Assembly (NCBI GenBank): GCA_001304995.1
Contig: BBZU01000005.1
Coordinates: 99,841-163,840, forward strand
Length of the DNA: 64,000 bases
From: Clostridia bacterium UC5.1-1D10
Lineage (GTDB): Bacteria; Bacillota; Clostridia; Lachnospirales; Anaerotignaceae
Direction: 5' to 3'
Below the pieces are notes generated by a model that did not search any database, was not told where the DNA came from, and saw only the letters and a program-made list of their open reading frames with translations. The position numbers and the translations under genes are program-made. How positions within the stretch are numbered: the first letter of the stretch is position 1; the number at the start of each line of letters is the position of its first letter. Positions 18,502 to 29,691 of the stretch are shown in pieces.

Positions 18502-20610
18502 ATGAATTTTCCGGCATATTATAATTGGTGCAGGGACGGTGAAAATATGGATTATTATTTGGACTTGGTGCAAAGCGTAAAAAAGAAATACAGACTTTGC
18601 AGGGAAGCGTTTTTGCCACAGGCTGTGTTCAGTGACGAATCGGAAAACTTCCGGAAACCGGCAGAACCGTCAGCCGAAGATTTTGTGGAAATTTCTGTAC
18701 TGACTGGGCGCAATAATGCGTCGGCGGTATATTTATGTGTAGATGATAAAAGATTGTTGATGGAACGAGTGGAAAACGGCCGCGTGTTTGATCGTTATCG
18801 CGTTGTTCTGCCGCCGGCGGAAGAAGCGGCTAATTACTTTTTCCAGATCATTCATAATGAAACAACCTATTATTATACAAGAAATGGTGTGTCTCAGGAA
18901 TTTCCCGTGGACGGATATTTTCGGCTGCTGCGGAATTTCCAGACGCCTGCATGGGCACGGGGTGCGGTGATGTACCAGATTTTTGTAGACCGTTTTTGCA
19001 ATGGAGATCCTTCCAATGATGTGAAAACAGGAGAATATAACTATCTGGAAAATCAGGTGCAAGCAGTAGAAGACTGGTATGCCCAGCCGGAGGATGGTGA
19101 TTTTTGCCATTTTTACGGCGGCGACTTGCAGGGGATTTTGCAGAAAATGGACTATTTACAGAATTTGGGTGTGGAAGTATTGTATCTGAATCCCATTTTC
19201 GTTTCTCCCAGCAGTCATAAATACGATATTCAGGATTACGACCACGTTGACCCGCACTTTGGCGTGATCGTAGAGGATTATGATAAAGTGGTCGAGCCAG
19301 GCGAGAAAAATAGCCAGGCAAAAGCCTATATTACCAGAACCACCAGTGAACGAAACCTTGTGGAAAGTGATGCGCTTTTCATTCGTCTGGTGGAGGAAGC
19401 CCATAAAAGAGGCATGCGGGTTATTTTGGACGGTGTATTTAACCATTGCGGTGGATTCCATAAATGGCTGGATCGGGAAGAAGTTTATAAATATCAGAAA
19501 AAAGGTGCTTACTACTGCAAGCAGAGCCCTTATCATGATTATTTTTATTGGAAAGAGGATGGCTCTTACGAAGGTTGGTGGGATTATCCCAACCATCCGA
19601 AGCTGAATATGGAGAACTGTTCTGCGCTGTATTGGGAGATTATGCGTATCGGGCAGAAATGGGTTTCTCCCCCTTATAACGCTGACGGCTGGCGTCTGGA
19701 TGTTGCGGCAGATGTGGGCAAATCTGAGGAATTTAATCATAAATTCTGGCATGATTTCCGCAGTGCTGTGAAAAAAGCCAATCCGGAAGCCTTGATTCTG
19801 GCGGAACATTACGGAGATGCGGAAGCATGGCTCAGAGGTGATCAGTGGGATGGCGTTATGAATTACGATGCTTTCATGGAACCGGTTTCCTGGTATTTTA
19901 CGGGCATTTCCAAACATAGCGCAGAATCCCGCCCGGATCTGAAAAACAATAACGCTGTTTTCTGGGATACCATTCGGTATCAGATGGGCAGAATGCCTGC
20001 ACAGGCAGCTGGCGTTGCCATGAATGAACTTTCCAATCACGATCATTCCCGTTTTCTGACCAGAACAAACGGAAGAACAGGTCGGCTCCACACAGATGGC
20101 GCCCAGGCGGCAAATCGTGGTGTCAATAAAGCGATGTTCCGGGAAGCGGTGTTGCTGCAAATGACATGGCCTGGCGCGCCTACGGTATATTATGGAGATG
20201 AAGCTGGTGTAACTGGCTGGACAGACCCGGATAACCGCAGACCTTTCCCTTGGAATCGGGAAGATGATGAACTGGTACAGTATCATAAAATACTCATTGG
20301 TTTGCGGAAAGAGCATATTTCTTTGCGAAAAGGCTCTTTGAAGCCGTTGGATACGGAAAACGGTATTCTGGCATATGGACGTTTTTGCGAAGAAGAACGC
20401 TGTCTGATTGTCTGCAACAACCGAGAGGAGGCCGTGCAGATTTCTTTACCAGTATGGCAGATCGGTGTGCAGTCCTGGGGCAAAATGGAAGTTTTGCTCA
20501 AGACAAAAGAAATGGATTATTTTACGGAAAAAGAACTGCTTTCAGTGGAAAAGGGCATGATACAGCTGGAAATGCCGCCACATAGCGGTATATTGATGAA
20601 AGAAGTGTAA
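18502..20610 (+). CDS. GH13 alpha-glycosidase (neopullulanase / cyclomaltodextrinase type)
   Basis: It hydrolyses alpha-glucosidic bonds of maltodextrins or related oligosaccharides. The N-terminal beta domain (QAVFSDESENFRKP onward) is followed by the catalytic barrel from AVMYQIFVDRFCNGD. All key residues are present: DGVFNH, the nucleophile D in DGWRLDVAAD, the acid E in ALILAEHYGD and the transition-state D in NELSNHDHSR; a C-terminal beta domain closes the protein. There is no signal peptide, so it is intracellular. The start is uncertain: ATG 18502, ATG 18547 or TTG 18613 (which has AGGGAAG before it and best fits the domain start). Length from 18502 is 702 residues. Confidence 0.85.
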   Translation: MNFPAYYNWCRDGENMDYYLDLVQSVKKKYRLCREAFLPQAVFSDESENFRKPAEPSAEDFVEISVLTGRNNASAVYLCVDDKRLLMERVENGRVFDRYRVVLPPAEEAANYFFQIIHNETTYYYTRNGVSQEFPVDGYFRLLRNFQTPAWARGAVMYQIFVDRFCNGDPSNDVKTGEYNYLENQVQAVEDWYAQPEDGDFCHFYGGDLQGILQKMDYLQNLGVEVLYLNPIFVSPSSHKYDIQDYDHVDPHFGVIVEDYDKVVEPGEKNSQAKAYITRTTSERNLVESDALFIRLVEEAHKRGMRVILDGVFNHCGGFHKWLDREEVYKYQKKGAYYCKQSPYHDYFYWKEDGSYEGWWDYPNHPKLNMENCSALYWEIMRIGQKWVSPPYNADGWRLDVAADVGKSEEFNHKFWHDFRSAVKKANPEALILAEHYGDAEAWLRGDQWDGVMNYDAFMEPVSWYFTGISKHSAESRPDLKNNNAVFWDTIRYQMGRMPAQAAGVAMNELSNHDHSRFLTRTNGRTGRLHTDGAQAANRGVNKAMFREAVLLQMTWPGAPTVYYGDEAGVTGWTDPDNRRPFPWNREDDELVQYHKILIGLRKEHISLRKGSLKPLDTENGILAYGRFCEEERCLIVCNNREEAVQISLPVWQIGVQSWGKMEVLLKTKEMDYFTEKELLSVEKGMIQLEMPPHSGILMKEV

Positions 20611-20613
20611 GTC

Positions 20614-21291
20614 ATGGATTTGCGGATATTATTTGAAAATGCGGATATGGTGGCTGTGGAAAAACCACAGGGCATGCCTGCTCAGCCGGACAGAACAGGG
20701 GATGGGGATTTGCTTTCCCTGCTGTCAGCCCAGATGAAGCAGGAGTTAGGATTGGTGCATCGTCTGGATCGCCCTGTTGGGGGCATTATGGTTTTTGCCA
20801 AGACAAAACAGGCGGAAGCAGCCCTTTCCAAAATGATGCAGGCAGGCGGCTGGAAGAAATCTTATCTGACTGTTCTTTGGGGCATGTTGGAAGAAAAGAG
20901 CGGTACATGGACAGATTATCTTTTCAAAAACGCCAGAACCAATTTGTCAGAAGTGGTGTCCCCTTCCAGAAAAGGCGCAAAGAAAGCCATTCTGCATTAT
21001 CAGGTACTAGCAGAAACCATGTGGAATGAGCAACCCCTTTCTCTGGTGGAAATTACATTGGAAACAGGGCGACACCATCAGATTCGTGTCCAGACTTCCC
21101 ATCATGGCGCACCCATTTGGGGAGACAGAAAATATAATACATTACAGCCCATGAGAGGCATTGGCAACATGGCTTTATGGTCATGGAAGTTGGAAGGAAA
21201 ATGGGAAAAACAGAAGGATGGTTTTTCCATTCGTTCCTTGCCCAGCGATATGCCATTTTCGCTTTTTTCGGAAAAATTGGGAGAATTGTAA
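20614..21291 (+). CDS. RluA-family RNA pseudouridine synthase
   Basis: 225 residues, shorter than RluD because the S4 domain is absent. The catalytic aspartate is in LGLVHRLDRPVGGIMVFAKT near residue 50, and the ETGRHHQIRVQTSHHGAPIWGDRKY C-terminal part is standard. It isomerises a uridine in rRNA or tRNA; the target cannot be read. It begins 3 bp after the GH13 stop codon without a strong ribosome site, so it is probably translationally coupled to it. Confidence 0.9.
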   Translation: MDLRILFENADMVAVEKPQGMPAQPDRTGDGDLLSLLSAQMKQELGLVHRLDRPVGGIMVFAKTKQAEAALSKMMQAGGWKKSYLTVLWGMLEEKSGTWTDYLFKNARTNLSEVVSPSRKGAKKAILHYQVLAETMWNEQPLSLVEITLETGRHHQIRVQTSHHGAPIWGDRKYNTLQPMRGIGNMALWSWKLEGKWEKQKDGFSIRSLPSDMPFSLFSEKLGEL

Positions 21292-21301
21292 AAAAGTTGT
21301 T

Positions 21302-21329
21302 TTGCTTTTTTTGCAATGTGTATTATAAT
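21302..21329 (+). promoter_or_regulatory. clpC promoter
   Basis: TTGCTT, 16 bp, TATAAT. I found no CtsR heptad repeat around it. Confidence 0.55.
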
Positions 21330-21435
21330 GTTCTTGAAAATAGAGAAACAGATAAAAGAACAGCAATGTTCTTTTATTTTCATCATAAAATTAGCAATCA
21401 CAAAGGTGGTTGGCTAACAAAATAAAGGACGGTGA

Positions 21436-23889
21436 ATGACAATGCAAGGAAAATTTACAAATAAAGCTCAGGAAGTGCTGAAAAGAGCCCAGGAGGCTGC
21501 TTTGAAGCTGGGGAATAAATATGTAGGAACTGAACATATTTTGCTGGGGCTGACATTGGTCAGTGACAGCGTAGCTGCAAAGGCGCTGGAAAGTCAGGGT
21601 GTTACCTATCATCAGGTCATGGACAAAATCCAGTCTATGACAGGGGGCACCTCTGCTTACTATATTCCTGCGGACTTTACACCACGGGCAAAACGTGTGG
21701 TGGAAAGCAGTGTGCAGGAAGCATTCCGTATGGGTACTGGCTATGTAGGTACAGAACATATCCTCATTGCCCTCATTCGAGAAAATGATAATATTGCTGT
21801 ACGGATTATGGTATCTCTGGATCTGAATCTCCAGCGTTTGTATGATGACATCATGAACATGCTGGGAGAAGGGGAAGACCAGAACAGCAGCGCTCGCGGT
21901 ATGAACAGCCAAGGAGAAAAACAGGAAAAAAGCGCCACAGAAACACTGGATAAATTCAGCCGTGATATGACGGCACTGGCAAAGAAAAATAAATTTGACC
22001 CCATTGTGGGCAGAGATAAGGAAATCGAACGGATTGTGCAGATTTTGAGCCGTCGTACCAAAAACAATCCTTGTCTGGTGGGTGATCCCGGTGTAGGGAA
22101 AACCGCCATTGTGGAAGGTCTTGCCCAGAAAATTGCAGAAGGCAATGTGCCCGATACTTTGAAAAATAAGAGAATTGTGGGTCTGGATCTTTCTGCCATG
22201 GTTGCTGGTTCCAAATATCGTGGGGAATTTGAAGAACGTATGAAAAAAGCCATGGACGAAGTAAAAGCTGATGGCAATATCATTCTGTTTGTGGATGAAA
22301 TCCATACCATCATCGGTGCAGGGGCTGCGGAAGGCGCCATTGACGCATCCAATATTCTGAAACCCGCTCTTTCTCGTGGAGAAATCCAGCTCATTGGTGC
22401 CACCACATTGGAAGAATACCGGAAACATATTGAAAAAGACGCTGCTTTTGAACGCCGTTTCCAGCCTGTGAAAGTGGAAGAACCTGACGAACAGGCGGCA
22501 GTAGCGATGCTGAAAGCTTTGCGTGATAAATACGAAATGCACCATAAAGTAACCATTTCCGATGATGCCATCGAAGCGGCTGTGAAGCTGTCTTCCAGAT
22601 ATGTATCTGACCGTTTCCTGCCTGATAAAGCCATTGACCTCATTGACGAAGCCGCTTCCCGTCTGCGTCTGAAAACATTCAGCGCACCGGATAATGTGGC
22701 GGAAATGGAAGAAAAACTGGCGGAAATGGAAAAAGAAAAAGAAGCTGCCATCAAGACAGAAGAATTTGAAAAGGCGGCGGAAATCAAACGGGCCCAGGAT
22801 GCGCTTCGCGCTCAGTGGAAAGAAGCCAAAAAAGAATGGGAAAACAACCATGAAAATCAGGCACAGGTAGTCACTAGAGAAGAAGTGGCAGAAGTGGTGT
22901 CTGTATGGACAGGTGTGCCTTTGCAGAGTTTGCAGGAAGAAGAAAGTCAGCGGCTTTTGCATCTGGAAGATATCCTTCATCAGCGTGTCATTGGACAGTC
23001 GGAAGCCGTAAAAGCACTGGCAAAAGCCATCCGCCGCGGCAGAGTTGGTTTGAAAGATCCCAACCGCCCCATCGGTTCCTTCCTATTCTTGGGGCCTACG
23101 GGTGTTGGTAAAACAGAATTGTCCAAAGCTTTGGCGGAAGCCCTCTTTGGGGATGAAGATGCTATGATCCGTATCGACATGTCCGAATATATGGAGAAAC
23201 ACAGCGTATCCCGTATGGTAGGTTCTCCTCCGGGTTATGTGGGTTATGAAGAAGGCGGTCAGCTCAGTGAAAAAGTTCGCCGGAATCCTTATTCTGTTGT
23301 CCTGTTCGATGAAATCGAAAAAGCATCTCCTGATGTTTTCAATGTGTTGTTACAGGTGCTGGATGATGGACATATCACCGATGGTCAGGGCAGAAAAGTG
23401 GATTTCAAAAACACAGTCATTATCATGACTTCCAATGCCGGCGCAAGAAGCATTGTAGAGCCAAAACGTGTGGGCTTTACCAGCATGGAAACAGAAGAAC
23501 AGAGTTATCAGAACATGAAGAAAAATGTCATGGAAGAAGTGCGCCATATCTTCAAACCGGAATTTTTGAACCGAATCGACGATATGATCGTATTCCATTC
23601 CCTGACACAGGAAGATATTCTGGAAATCGTAAAACTTATGACCAAAACCGTTTCCAAACGTATCAAAGAAAATATGGACATTACCGTTACCTTTACGGAT
23701 AAAGCCCTGGAAAAAATCGCGGAAGAAGGCTATGACAAAGCCTTTGGCGCAAGACCTCTCCGTCGTGCCATCCAGTCCCGCATTGAGGATGCTTTTGCGG
23801 AAGAATATCTCATGGGCAACTTCAAAGCAGGGGATAAAGTTTCCGTTGGTTTAAAAACAAACGGCTTCCTTTTCCGTGTGGTAAAATGA
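21436..23889 (+). CDS. clpC: ATP-dependent Clp protease ATP-binding subunit ClpC
   Basis: 817 residues. Two Clp_N repeats (about 1-145, GTEHILLGL and GTEHILIAL), AAA module 1 with Walker A GDPGVGKT near residue 215, a middle coiled-coil with a UVR-like EFEKAAEIKRAQDALR stretch near residue 440, and AAA module 2 with GPTGVGKT near residue 553. It unfolds proteins for ClpP or refolds aggregates. Two ATGs (21436 and 21442) sit behind AAAGGACGG; either may be used. Unlike Bacillus it is not in an operon with ctsR-mcsA-mcsB, and no CtsR operator is visible, so its control here differs or is elsewhere. Confidence 0.93.
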   Translation: MTMQGKFTNKAQEVLKRAQEAALKLGNKYVGTEHILLGLTLVSDSVAAKALESQGVTYHQVMDKIQSMTGGTSAYYIPADFTPRAKRVVESSVQEAFRMGTGYVGTEHILIALIRENDNIAVRIMVSLDLNLQRLYDDIMNMLGEGEDQNSSARGMNSQGEKQEKSATETLDKFSRDMTALAKKNKFDPIVGRDKEIERIVQILSRRTKNNPCLVGDPGVGKTAIVEGLAQKIAEGNVPDTLKNKRIVGLDLSAMVAGSKYRGEFEERMKKAMDEVKADGNIILFVDEIHTIIGAGAAEGAIDASNILKPALSRGEIQLIGATTLEEYRKHIEKDAAFERRFQPVKVEEPDEQAAVAMLKALRDKYEMHHKVTISDDAIEAAVKLSSRYVSDRFLPDKAIDLIDEAASRLRLKTFSAPDNVAEMEEKLAEMEKEKEAAIKTEEFEKAAEIKRAQDALRAQWKEAKKEWENNHENQAQVVTREEVAEVVSVWTGVPLQSLQEEESQRLLHLEDILHQRVIGQSEAVKALAKAIRRGRVGLKDPNRPIGSFLFLGPTGVGKTELSKALAEALFGDEDAMIRIDMSEYMEKHSVSRMVGSPPGYVGYEEGGQLSEKVRRNPYSVVLFDEIEKASPDVFNVLLQVLDDGHITDGQGRKVDFKNTVIIMTSNAGARSIVEPKRVGFTSMETEEQSYQNMKKNVMEEVRHIFKPEFLNRIDDMIVFHSLTQEDILEIVKLMTKTVSKRIKENMDITVTFTDKALEKIAEEGYDKAFGARPLRRAIQSRIEDAFAEEYLMGNFKAGDKVSVGLKTNGFLFRVVK

Positions 23890-24040
23890 ACGAACAAATA
23901 GGTAGAAAAAAGCAGAATTTTGGTATATACCTGCGGCAGGTTTTGTGATATAATCAATTTGATATAATATCAGAAATATTACCGTGCATATTCTTGTTCG
24001 GAATAGACAATAAAGAAAGGACGCTTGGGAGGTAAGCAAC

Positions 24041-24442
24041 ATGGCAGTAATTGAGGAATTGATTAGAAAAGAAGATGACGGCAGCATCAGTTTCGGTAAC
24101 TACCTGATGGATGAAAAGAAAAAAGTGCTGGACTTTGAAGTGCAGGGCGATATGTATAAAGTAAAAACATTTAAAGAAATCACAAAACTGGAAAAGAACG
24201 GTAAAATGCTGCTGGAAGCAGTACCCGGCGCAACTGTTCTGAACTTTGCACAGGATGAAAGAGGCGTTTCCTTCCTGGTGGAAGCAGAAGAAGATGTTCA
24301 GCTGACACTGGAACTGGAAGCAGATACAGAATACAAAATTCTGGTTGACGACGTAAACGTTGGCAAAATGAAAACAAATATGACAGGCAAAGTGACATTC
24401 TCTGTGGAAATTCAGAAAAATGCAACACCTGTAAAAAATTGA
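24041..24442 (+). CDS. Conserved clostridial protein (often mislabelled endosialidase)
   Basis: 133 residues with GGGAGGT before the ATG. It begins AVIEELIRKEDDGSISFGNY and continues with a FEVQGDMYKVKTFKEITKLEKNG-type strand region and a beta-sandwich-like C-terminus. I recall close relatives across Lachnospiraceae that carry the automatic label endosialidase, but nothing in this short protein looks like a sialidase catalytic domain. It has no signal peptide or membrane segment. Two TATAAT-like boxes lie in the AT-rich 150 bp upstream (near 23949 and 23962). A strong terminator follows, so it is monocistronic. Function unknown. Confidence 0.7.
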   Translation: MAVIEELIRKEDDGSISFGNYLMDEKKKVLDFEVQGDMYKVKTFKEITKLEKNGKMLLEAVPGATVLNFAQDERGVSFLVEAEEDVQLTLELEADTEYKILVDDVNVGKMKTNMTGKVTFSVEIQKNATPVKN

Positions 24443-24484
24443 AAAAATCGGCTAAAATCTGAGTTTTCGGTACATGATGAAAAG

Positions 24485-24526
24485 AAAATCGATAGAGTCT
24501 TGCAAAAGGCTTTATCGATTTTTGTT
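24485..24526 (+). terminator. Terminator upstream of radA
   Basis: A long stem built on AAAATCGATA/TATCGATTTT with an inner AGTCTT/AAGGCT pairing and a T-rich tail. Confidence 0.85.
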
Positions 24527-24579
24527 TATCTGTCTGTTTTTGTGATGACAACAAAAAAGGTTATCATCGAGGTGGAAGA

Positions 24580-25969
24580 ATGAGAGTAAAAACATCGTAT
24601 ATTTGCAGTGAATGTGGATACAAAAGCTCAAAATGGATGGGAAAATGCCCAGAATGTGGAGAGTGGAACACATTTTCTGAACAGGAAGAAACCAAAAAGG
24701 AAAAAAGCAGTGCAAAGCCCGTACAGCTGACCCTTTCCCGTTTGAAGGAAGTGGAAAGCAGCAAAAGCCAGCGGCTTTTGACAGGTATTGGGGAGTTTGA
24801 CCGTGTTATGGGCGGTGGCATCGTCCGGGATTCCGTAACCATTTTGACATCTCCTCCCGGTGGCGGCAAATCCACATTGTGCCTGATGGTGGCATACCAA
24901 TTGGCAAATGCAGGCTACCGTGTGTTATATGCCACAGGGGAGGAAAGTGACAGCCAGATCAAGAATCGAGCAGACAGGATACTGGGGGATATTGCCGATA
25001 ATATCTGGATTTTGGCAGATACTTCCATGGATGCGGTATTGTCTGCCGTTGGGGAAGTAGACCCGGATTTGATCATTCTGGACAGTATCCAGACATTCTC
25101 TCTGGCGGAATTTTATCCGGCGAGGGCAGGCAATCCTACCCAGACCATGGAATGCGCTTCCGCATTGGTGCAGTGTGCAAAGGATAAGCGCAGACAGCGA
25201 GCAGCGCTGATGATTGGGCAGATGAATAAAAATGATGAGATTGCTGGTCTGCGTGCATTGGAACATCTGGTGGATACGGTTCTGGTGCTGGAAGGAGAAG
25301 GGGCAGATGAGCTTCGTGGACTTCTGGCGACGAAAAATCGTTTCGGCAGCACTGGAGAAATGGGCTTTTTTGCCATGACAGAAAAGGGACTGCGTTCCAT
25401 TGACAATCCTTCAGAATACTTCATTACCAAGCGAAACAGAAATGAACTGGTTTCTGGCAGTGCTGTTACAGTTTTGCGGGAAGGCTCCCGTCCCATTGTG
25501 GCAGAAGTGGAAAGTCTGGTTTCCCAGTCCTTTACACCATATCCTTCTCGGATCAGTGAAACCATGAAAAAAGATACCCTTCATACACTGCTTTCCATTT
25601 TGGAACAGCGGGGCAATGTGAAACTTTATGATAAAAACGTGGTGGTTAAGACCACAGGCGGCTTGTTCTTGAAGGAGCAGGCAGCAAATTTGGCGGTGCT
25701 CATGAGTATTGTGTCGTCTGTGAAGAACAGACCTATCCCGCCGGATTGGGCGTTCATTGCCGATGTGGGGCTGACAGGAGAATTGAAGCGGGTACCTGCC
25801 ATGGAAAGTCGTTTTGAAGGAGCTTGACCGGCTGGGATACGCAAAAATTATTGTGGCAAAAGGCGCTGCTGGGCAAGTTGTTTTGCAGCATGCAGAAGTA
25901 ATTGAATGTCGTCTTTTGCAGGATGTTATGGCAATTTTGACAGAATTTTACAGCAAAATGCGTGATTGA
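24580..25969 (+). CDS. radA: DNA repair protein RadA, one frame break near the C-terminus
   Basis: A RecA-like helicase that drives branch migration in recombination. The N-terminal zinc finger is C-x2-C...C-x2-C (YICSECGY, GKCPECGEW), Walker A is SPPGGGKST near residue 87, and the family KNRFG motif lies near residue 250; a Lon-like C-terminal domain follows. One extra T in the run at 25812-25815 shifts the frame; removing it continues as LKELDRLGYAKIIVAKGAAG and on to a stop at 25967-25969. Corrected length is 462 residues, normal for RadA. Confidence 0.92.
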
Positions 25970-26006
25970 TTTTCTGTATCTTCTGGCGTTCATTGTATTT
26001 TTATAG

Positions 26007-26035
26007 TTTACGAATGGAAAAACCTATATTATAAT
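26007..26035 (+). promoter_or_regulatory. Pyruvate carboxylase promoter
   Basis: TTTACG, 17 bp, TATAAT, about 75 bp before the start codon. Confidence 0.6.
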
Positions 26036-26108
26036 AAAGCAATAGGCATTGAAGGAATCAAGATTTTGACTGATGATTCAGTGAATATACAAAGGAGGTA
26101 TGATAAGC

Positions 26109-29100
26109 ATGCAGGAAGTAAAAAATTAAAAAGTTCAAAAAGGTGCTGGTTGCCAACCGTGGCGAAATTGCCATCCGTGTGTACCGTGCCCTGAATGAAC
26201 TGGGTATTCAGACAGTTGGTATTTTCTCCAAAGAAGATAAATACTCTCTGTTCCGTACCAAAACAGACGAAGCATATATGCTCAATCCTGAAAAGGGTCC
26301 CATCGACGCATATCTGGATATTCGTAATATCATCAACATTGCAAAGGCAAAAGGCGTTGACGCCATCCACCCCGGCTATGGTTTCCTTTCCGAAAACCCC
26401 GCTTTTGTAGAAGCATGTAACCAGGCTGGTATCGCTTTCATCGGCCCTGATGTGGATGTTATGTACTCCATGGGGGACAAAATCTCCTCTAAACAGATGG
26501 CTATTGAATGTAATGTACCCATCATCCCTGGTGTTGACCATGCCATCAGAAGCCTGGACGAAGTTATGGAAGTAGCGGAAAGAGTCGGCTACCCCGTTAT
26601 GCTGAAAGCCAGCAATGGTGGCGGCGGACGTGGTATGCGTATCGTCAACAGCGCGGAAGAAATGCCTAAGGAATTTGACGAAGCAAGAAACGAAGCGAAA
26701 AAAGCCTTCGGTGACGATAAAATTTTCGTTGAAAAATATCTCCGTGACCCCAAACACATTGAAGTTCAGGTTCTGGGTGACAAATACGGCAACGTTGTGC
26801 ACCTCTTTGACCGTGACTGTTCTGTGCAGCGCCGTCATCAGAAAGTTGTGGAATTTGCTCCCGCTTTCACTGTCAGCGATGCAGTCAGAGAAAAAATCTT
26901 CGCAGATGCCGTTCGTCTGTCCAAACATGTAGGATACAAAAATGCTGGTACACTGGAATTTTTGGTGGATGCAGACGAAAACTACTATTTCATCGAAATG
27001 AACCCCCGTATTCAGGTAGAACATACCGTAACAGAAGAAGTAACGGGTATTGATATCGTGCAGGCACAGATTCTGATTGAAGAAGGTTATCCTCTGGATT
27101 CCCCTGAAATCGGCATCAAATCTCAGGATGACATCCATTCCAATGGTTATGCCATTCAGCTGCGTGTCACCACAGAAGACCCTGCCAACAATTTCCTGCC
27201 TGACACAGGCAAAATCAGTGTATACCGTTCTCCTGCCGGCAATGGTATCCGTCTGGATGGCGGTACTGCTCACACAGGTGCGGAAATTACACCTTTCTAT
27301 GACAGCTTGCTGGTAAAAATCATCGCTCACGACAGAACATTTGAAGGCGTAACAAGAAAAGCTGTTCGTGCTATCAAAGAAACCAGAATCCGTGGTGTAA
27401 AAACAAATATTCCTTTCCTCATCAACGTACTGCAGAGTGATGTTTGGAATGCTGGTAAATGCACCACAACATTCATTGAAAAAACACCTGAATTGTTCCA
27501 TATCGTATTGGGTAAAGACAGAGCGACCAAGATTGCTGAATTTATCGGTAATAAGATCGTAAACGAATCCAAAGGTCATAAGCCTGAATTTGATCCCATT
27601 GTGCCTCCTTCCTTCGGACAGGACCAAAATGGCAAGACCATCTTTGTAGAAGGCGCGAAAGACAAGTTCCTGCGTATGGGCGCAAAAGACTATACACAGA
27701 GCCTGCTGAAAGAAAAAACGCCTGCTGGTAACAGATACCACCATGCGTGACGCCCATCAGTCTCTGATGGCAACACGTCTGCGTACAAACGACCTGATCG
27801 TTGCAGCGCCTGCAACCAACATGGCAATGGCAAACGCATTCTCCGTAGAAGCATGGGGCGGTGCAACATTCGACGTAGCTTACCGTTTCCTGACAGAATC
27901 TCCTTGGAGAAGATTGCAGCAGCTTTCCGAAGCAATGCCCAACACACTGATCCAGATGCTGCTGCGTGCATCCAACGCTGTTGGTTACGCAAACTATCCT
28001 GATAACGTTGTTAGAGAATTCATCAAAGTTTCCGCAGAACGCGGCGTAGACGTATTCCGTATCTTCGACAGCTTGAACTGGCTGGAAAATATGAAGATGC
28101 CCGTTGAAGAAGCACTGAAAACAGGCAAGATCGTAGAAGGTGCTATCTGCTACACCGGCGATATTCTGGATCCTAAGGAAACAAAATATACACTGGATTA
28201 CTATATCCGCAAAGCAAAAGAACTGGAAGACATGGGCTGCCACATTTTCGCAATCAAAGATATGGCAGGTCTGCTGAAACCTTATGCTGCAAAAGAACTG
28301 TTTACAGCACTGAAACAGGAACTGCATATTCCTCTGCACCTGCATACCCATGACACCACAGGCAACGGTGTCAGCACCGTACTGATGGCTGCGGAAGCAG
28401 GCGTAGATATTGCAGACTTGGCAATCCAGTCCATGAGCTCCCTGACCAGCCAGCCTTCTATGAACGCAGTTGTAGAAGCACTGCGCGGTACAGAACGTGA
28501 TACCGGTCTGGATCCCGATCAGCTGGTTGAACTGAGCCATTACTATCAGGGTGTACGTCAGATCTTCACTGGCTTTGAAAGTGAAATGAAGACACCCAAT
28601 ACAGAAATTTATAAATACGAAATCCCCGGCGGTCAGTATTCCAACTTGCTGGCACAGGTAAAATCCATGGGCTCCGCAGATAACTTTGAAGAAATCAAAC
28701 ATCTGTACAAAGAAGCCAACGAACTGCTGGGCAACATCGTAAAAGTAACACCTTCTTCCAAGGTTGTTGGGGATATGGCGATCTTCATGTCCAAAAACGG
28801 TCTGAATAAAGACAATATCCTCACAGAAGGTAAAGATATTTCCTATCCTGAATCCGTTGTGGATTACTTCATTGGGAACATCGGTCAGCCCGAAGGCGGT
28901 TTCCCCAAAGAATTGCAGGAAATCGTGCTGAAAGGCAGAAAACCTATCGATGGCAGAGCAGGTGCGCTGCTGCCTCCCGCTGATTTCGATGCCATTGCAA
29001 AGCATTTGAAAGAAGCACACGTTATGAAAAACGTGAACCCCAGAAACATCATCAGCTATGCGCTGTATCCGAAGGTATATGATGACTACTGCGACCATTG

Positions 29101-29578
29101 GGAATACTACACAGACGTATCCAAACTGACCAGTGATGTATACTTCTTCGGTTTGGCAAAAGGTGAAGAAACTTCCATTGAAATCGGTGAAGGTAAAGAT
29201 ATCATCATCAAATTCATTGATATGTCCGAACCTGATGCAGAAGGTTTCCGCGCGCTGACATTCGAAATCAACGGCGTTATGCGTGAAGTAAAAGTTCTGG
29301 ATAAACATCTGGAAGTTAAGAGCGACGGTAAACTGAAAGCCGATAAGAACAACCCTTACCACCTGGGTTCTTCTATCCCCGGTACTATCAGCAAGATTCT
29401 GGTAAAAGAAGGCGAAGAAGTGAAGAAGAACCAGCCTCTGCTGACCATCGAAGCAATGAAGATGGAAACATCTATCGTAGCAAAAGAAGATGGCGTTATC
29501 GACAAGATCTATGCTGTGGAAGGCGAAAAAGTCAGCCAGGGCGATCTGCTGGTATCCTTCGCAAAAGAAGAAGAATAA
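26109..29578 (+). CDS. pyc: Pyruvate carboxylase, two frame breaks
   Basis: It carboxylates pyruvate to oxaloacetate with biotin, ATP and bicarbonate. Domains run in the usual order: biotin carboxylase (VLVANRGEIAIR, ATP loop GGGGRGMRI, EMNPRIQVEHTVTEE), carboxyltransferase (DTTMRDAHQSLMATR, metal residues in HLHTHDTTGN) and a C-terminal biotinyl domain with the EAMKMET lysine. The start at 26109 follows AAAGGAGGTATGATAAGC; one extra A at 26127-26132 breaks the N-terminus (true reading begins MQEVKIKKFKKV) and one extra C at 27721-27722 splits the two catalytic halves. Corrected length is 1155 residues, normal for the single-chain enzyme. Confidence 0.93.
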
Positions 29579-29610
29579 TTTTTCTTCATCTGCACATCAA
29601 TATAAGCATA

Positions 29611-29646
29611 AAAACCCGAAACAAAATTTGTGTTTCGGGTTTTTTG
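29611..29646 (+). terminator. pyc terminator
   Basis: 13-bp stem AAAACCCGAAACA/TGTTTCGGGTTTT plus T-run. Confidence 0.9.
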
Positions 29647-29650
29647 AAAC

Positions 29651-29688
29651 AAAAAAGATACCCCTTGGGAAAAGGAGTATCTTTTTTA
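29651..29688 (-). terminator. Terminator of the comM-DUF1275 unit
   Basis: Stem of AAAAAAGATAC/GTATCTTTTTT type with CCTT/AAGG inside; it lies just past the stop of the minus-strand gene and can act in both directions. Confidence 0.75.
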
Positions 29689-29691
29689 TTT

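Noticed and set aside
26029..29362. Two long minus-strand frames opposite pyc
   Set aside because: Shadows of the biotin-carboxylase and carboxyltransferase halves; no ribosome sites or family features.
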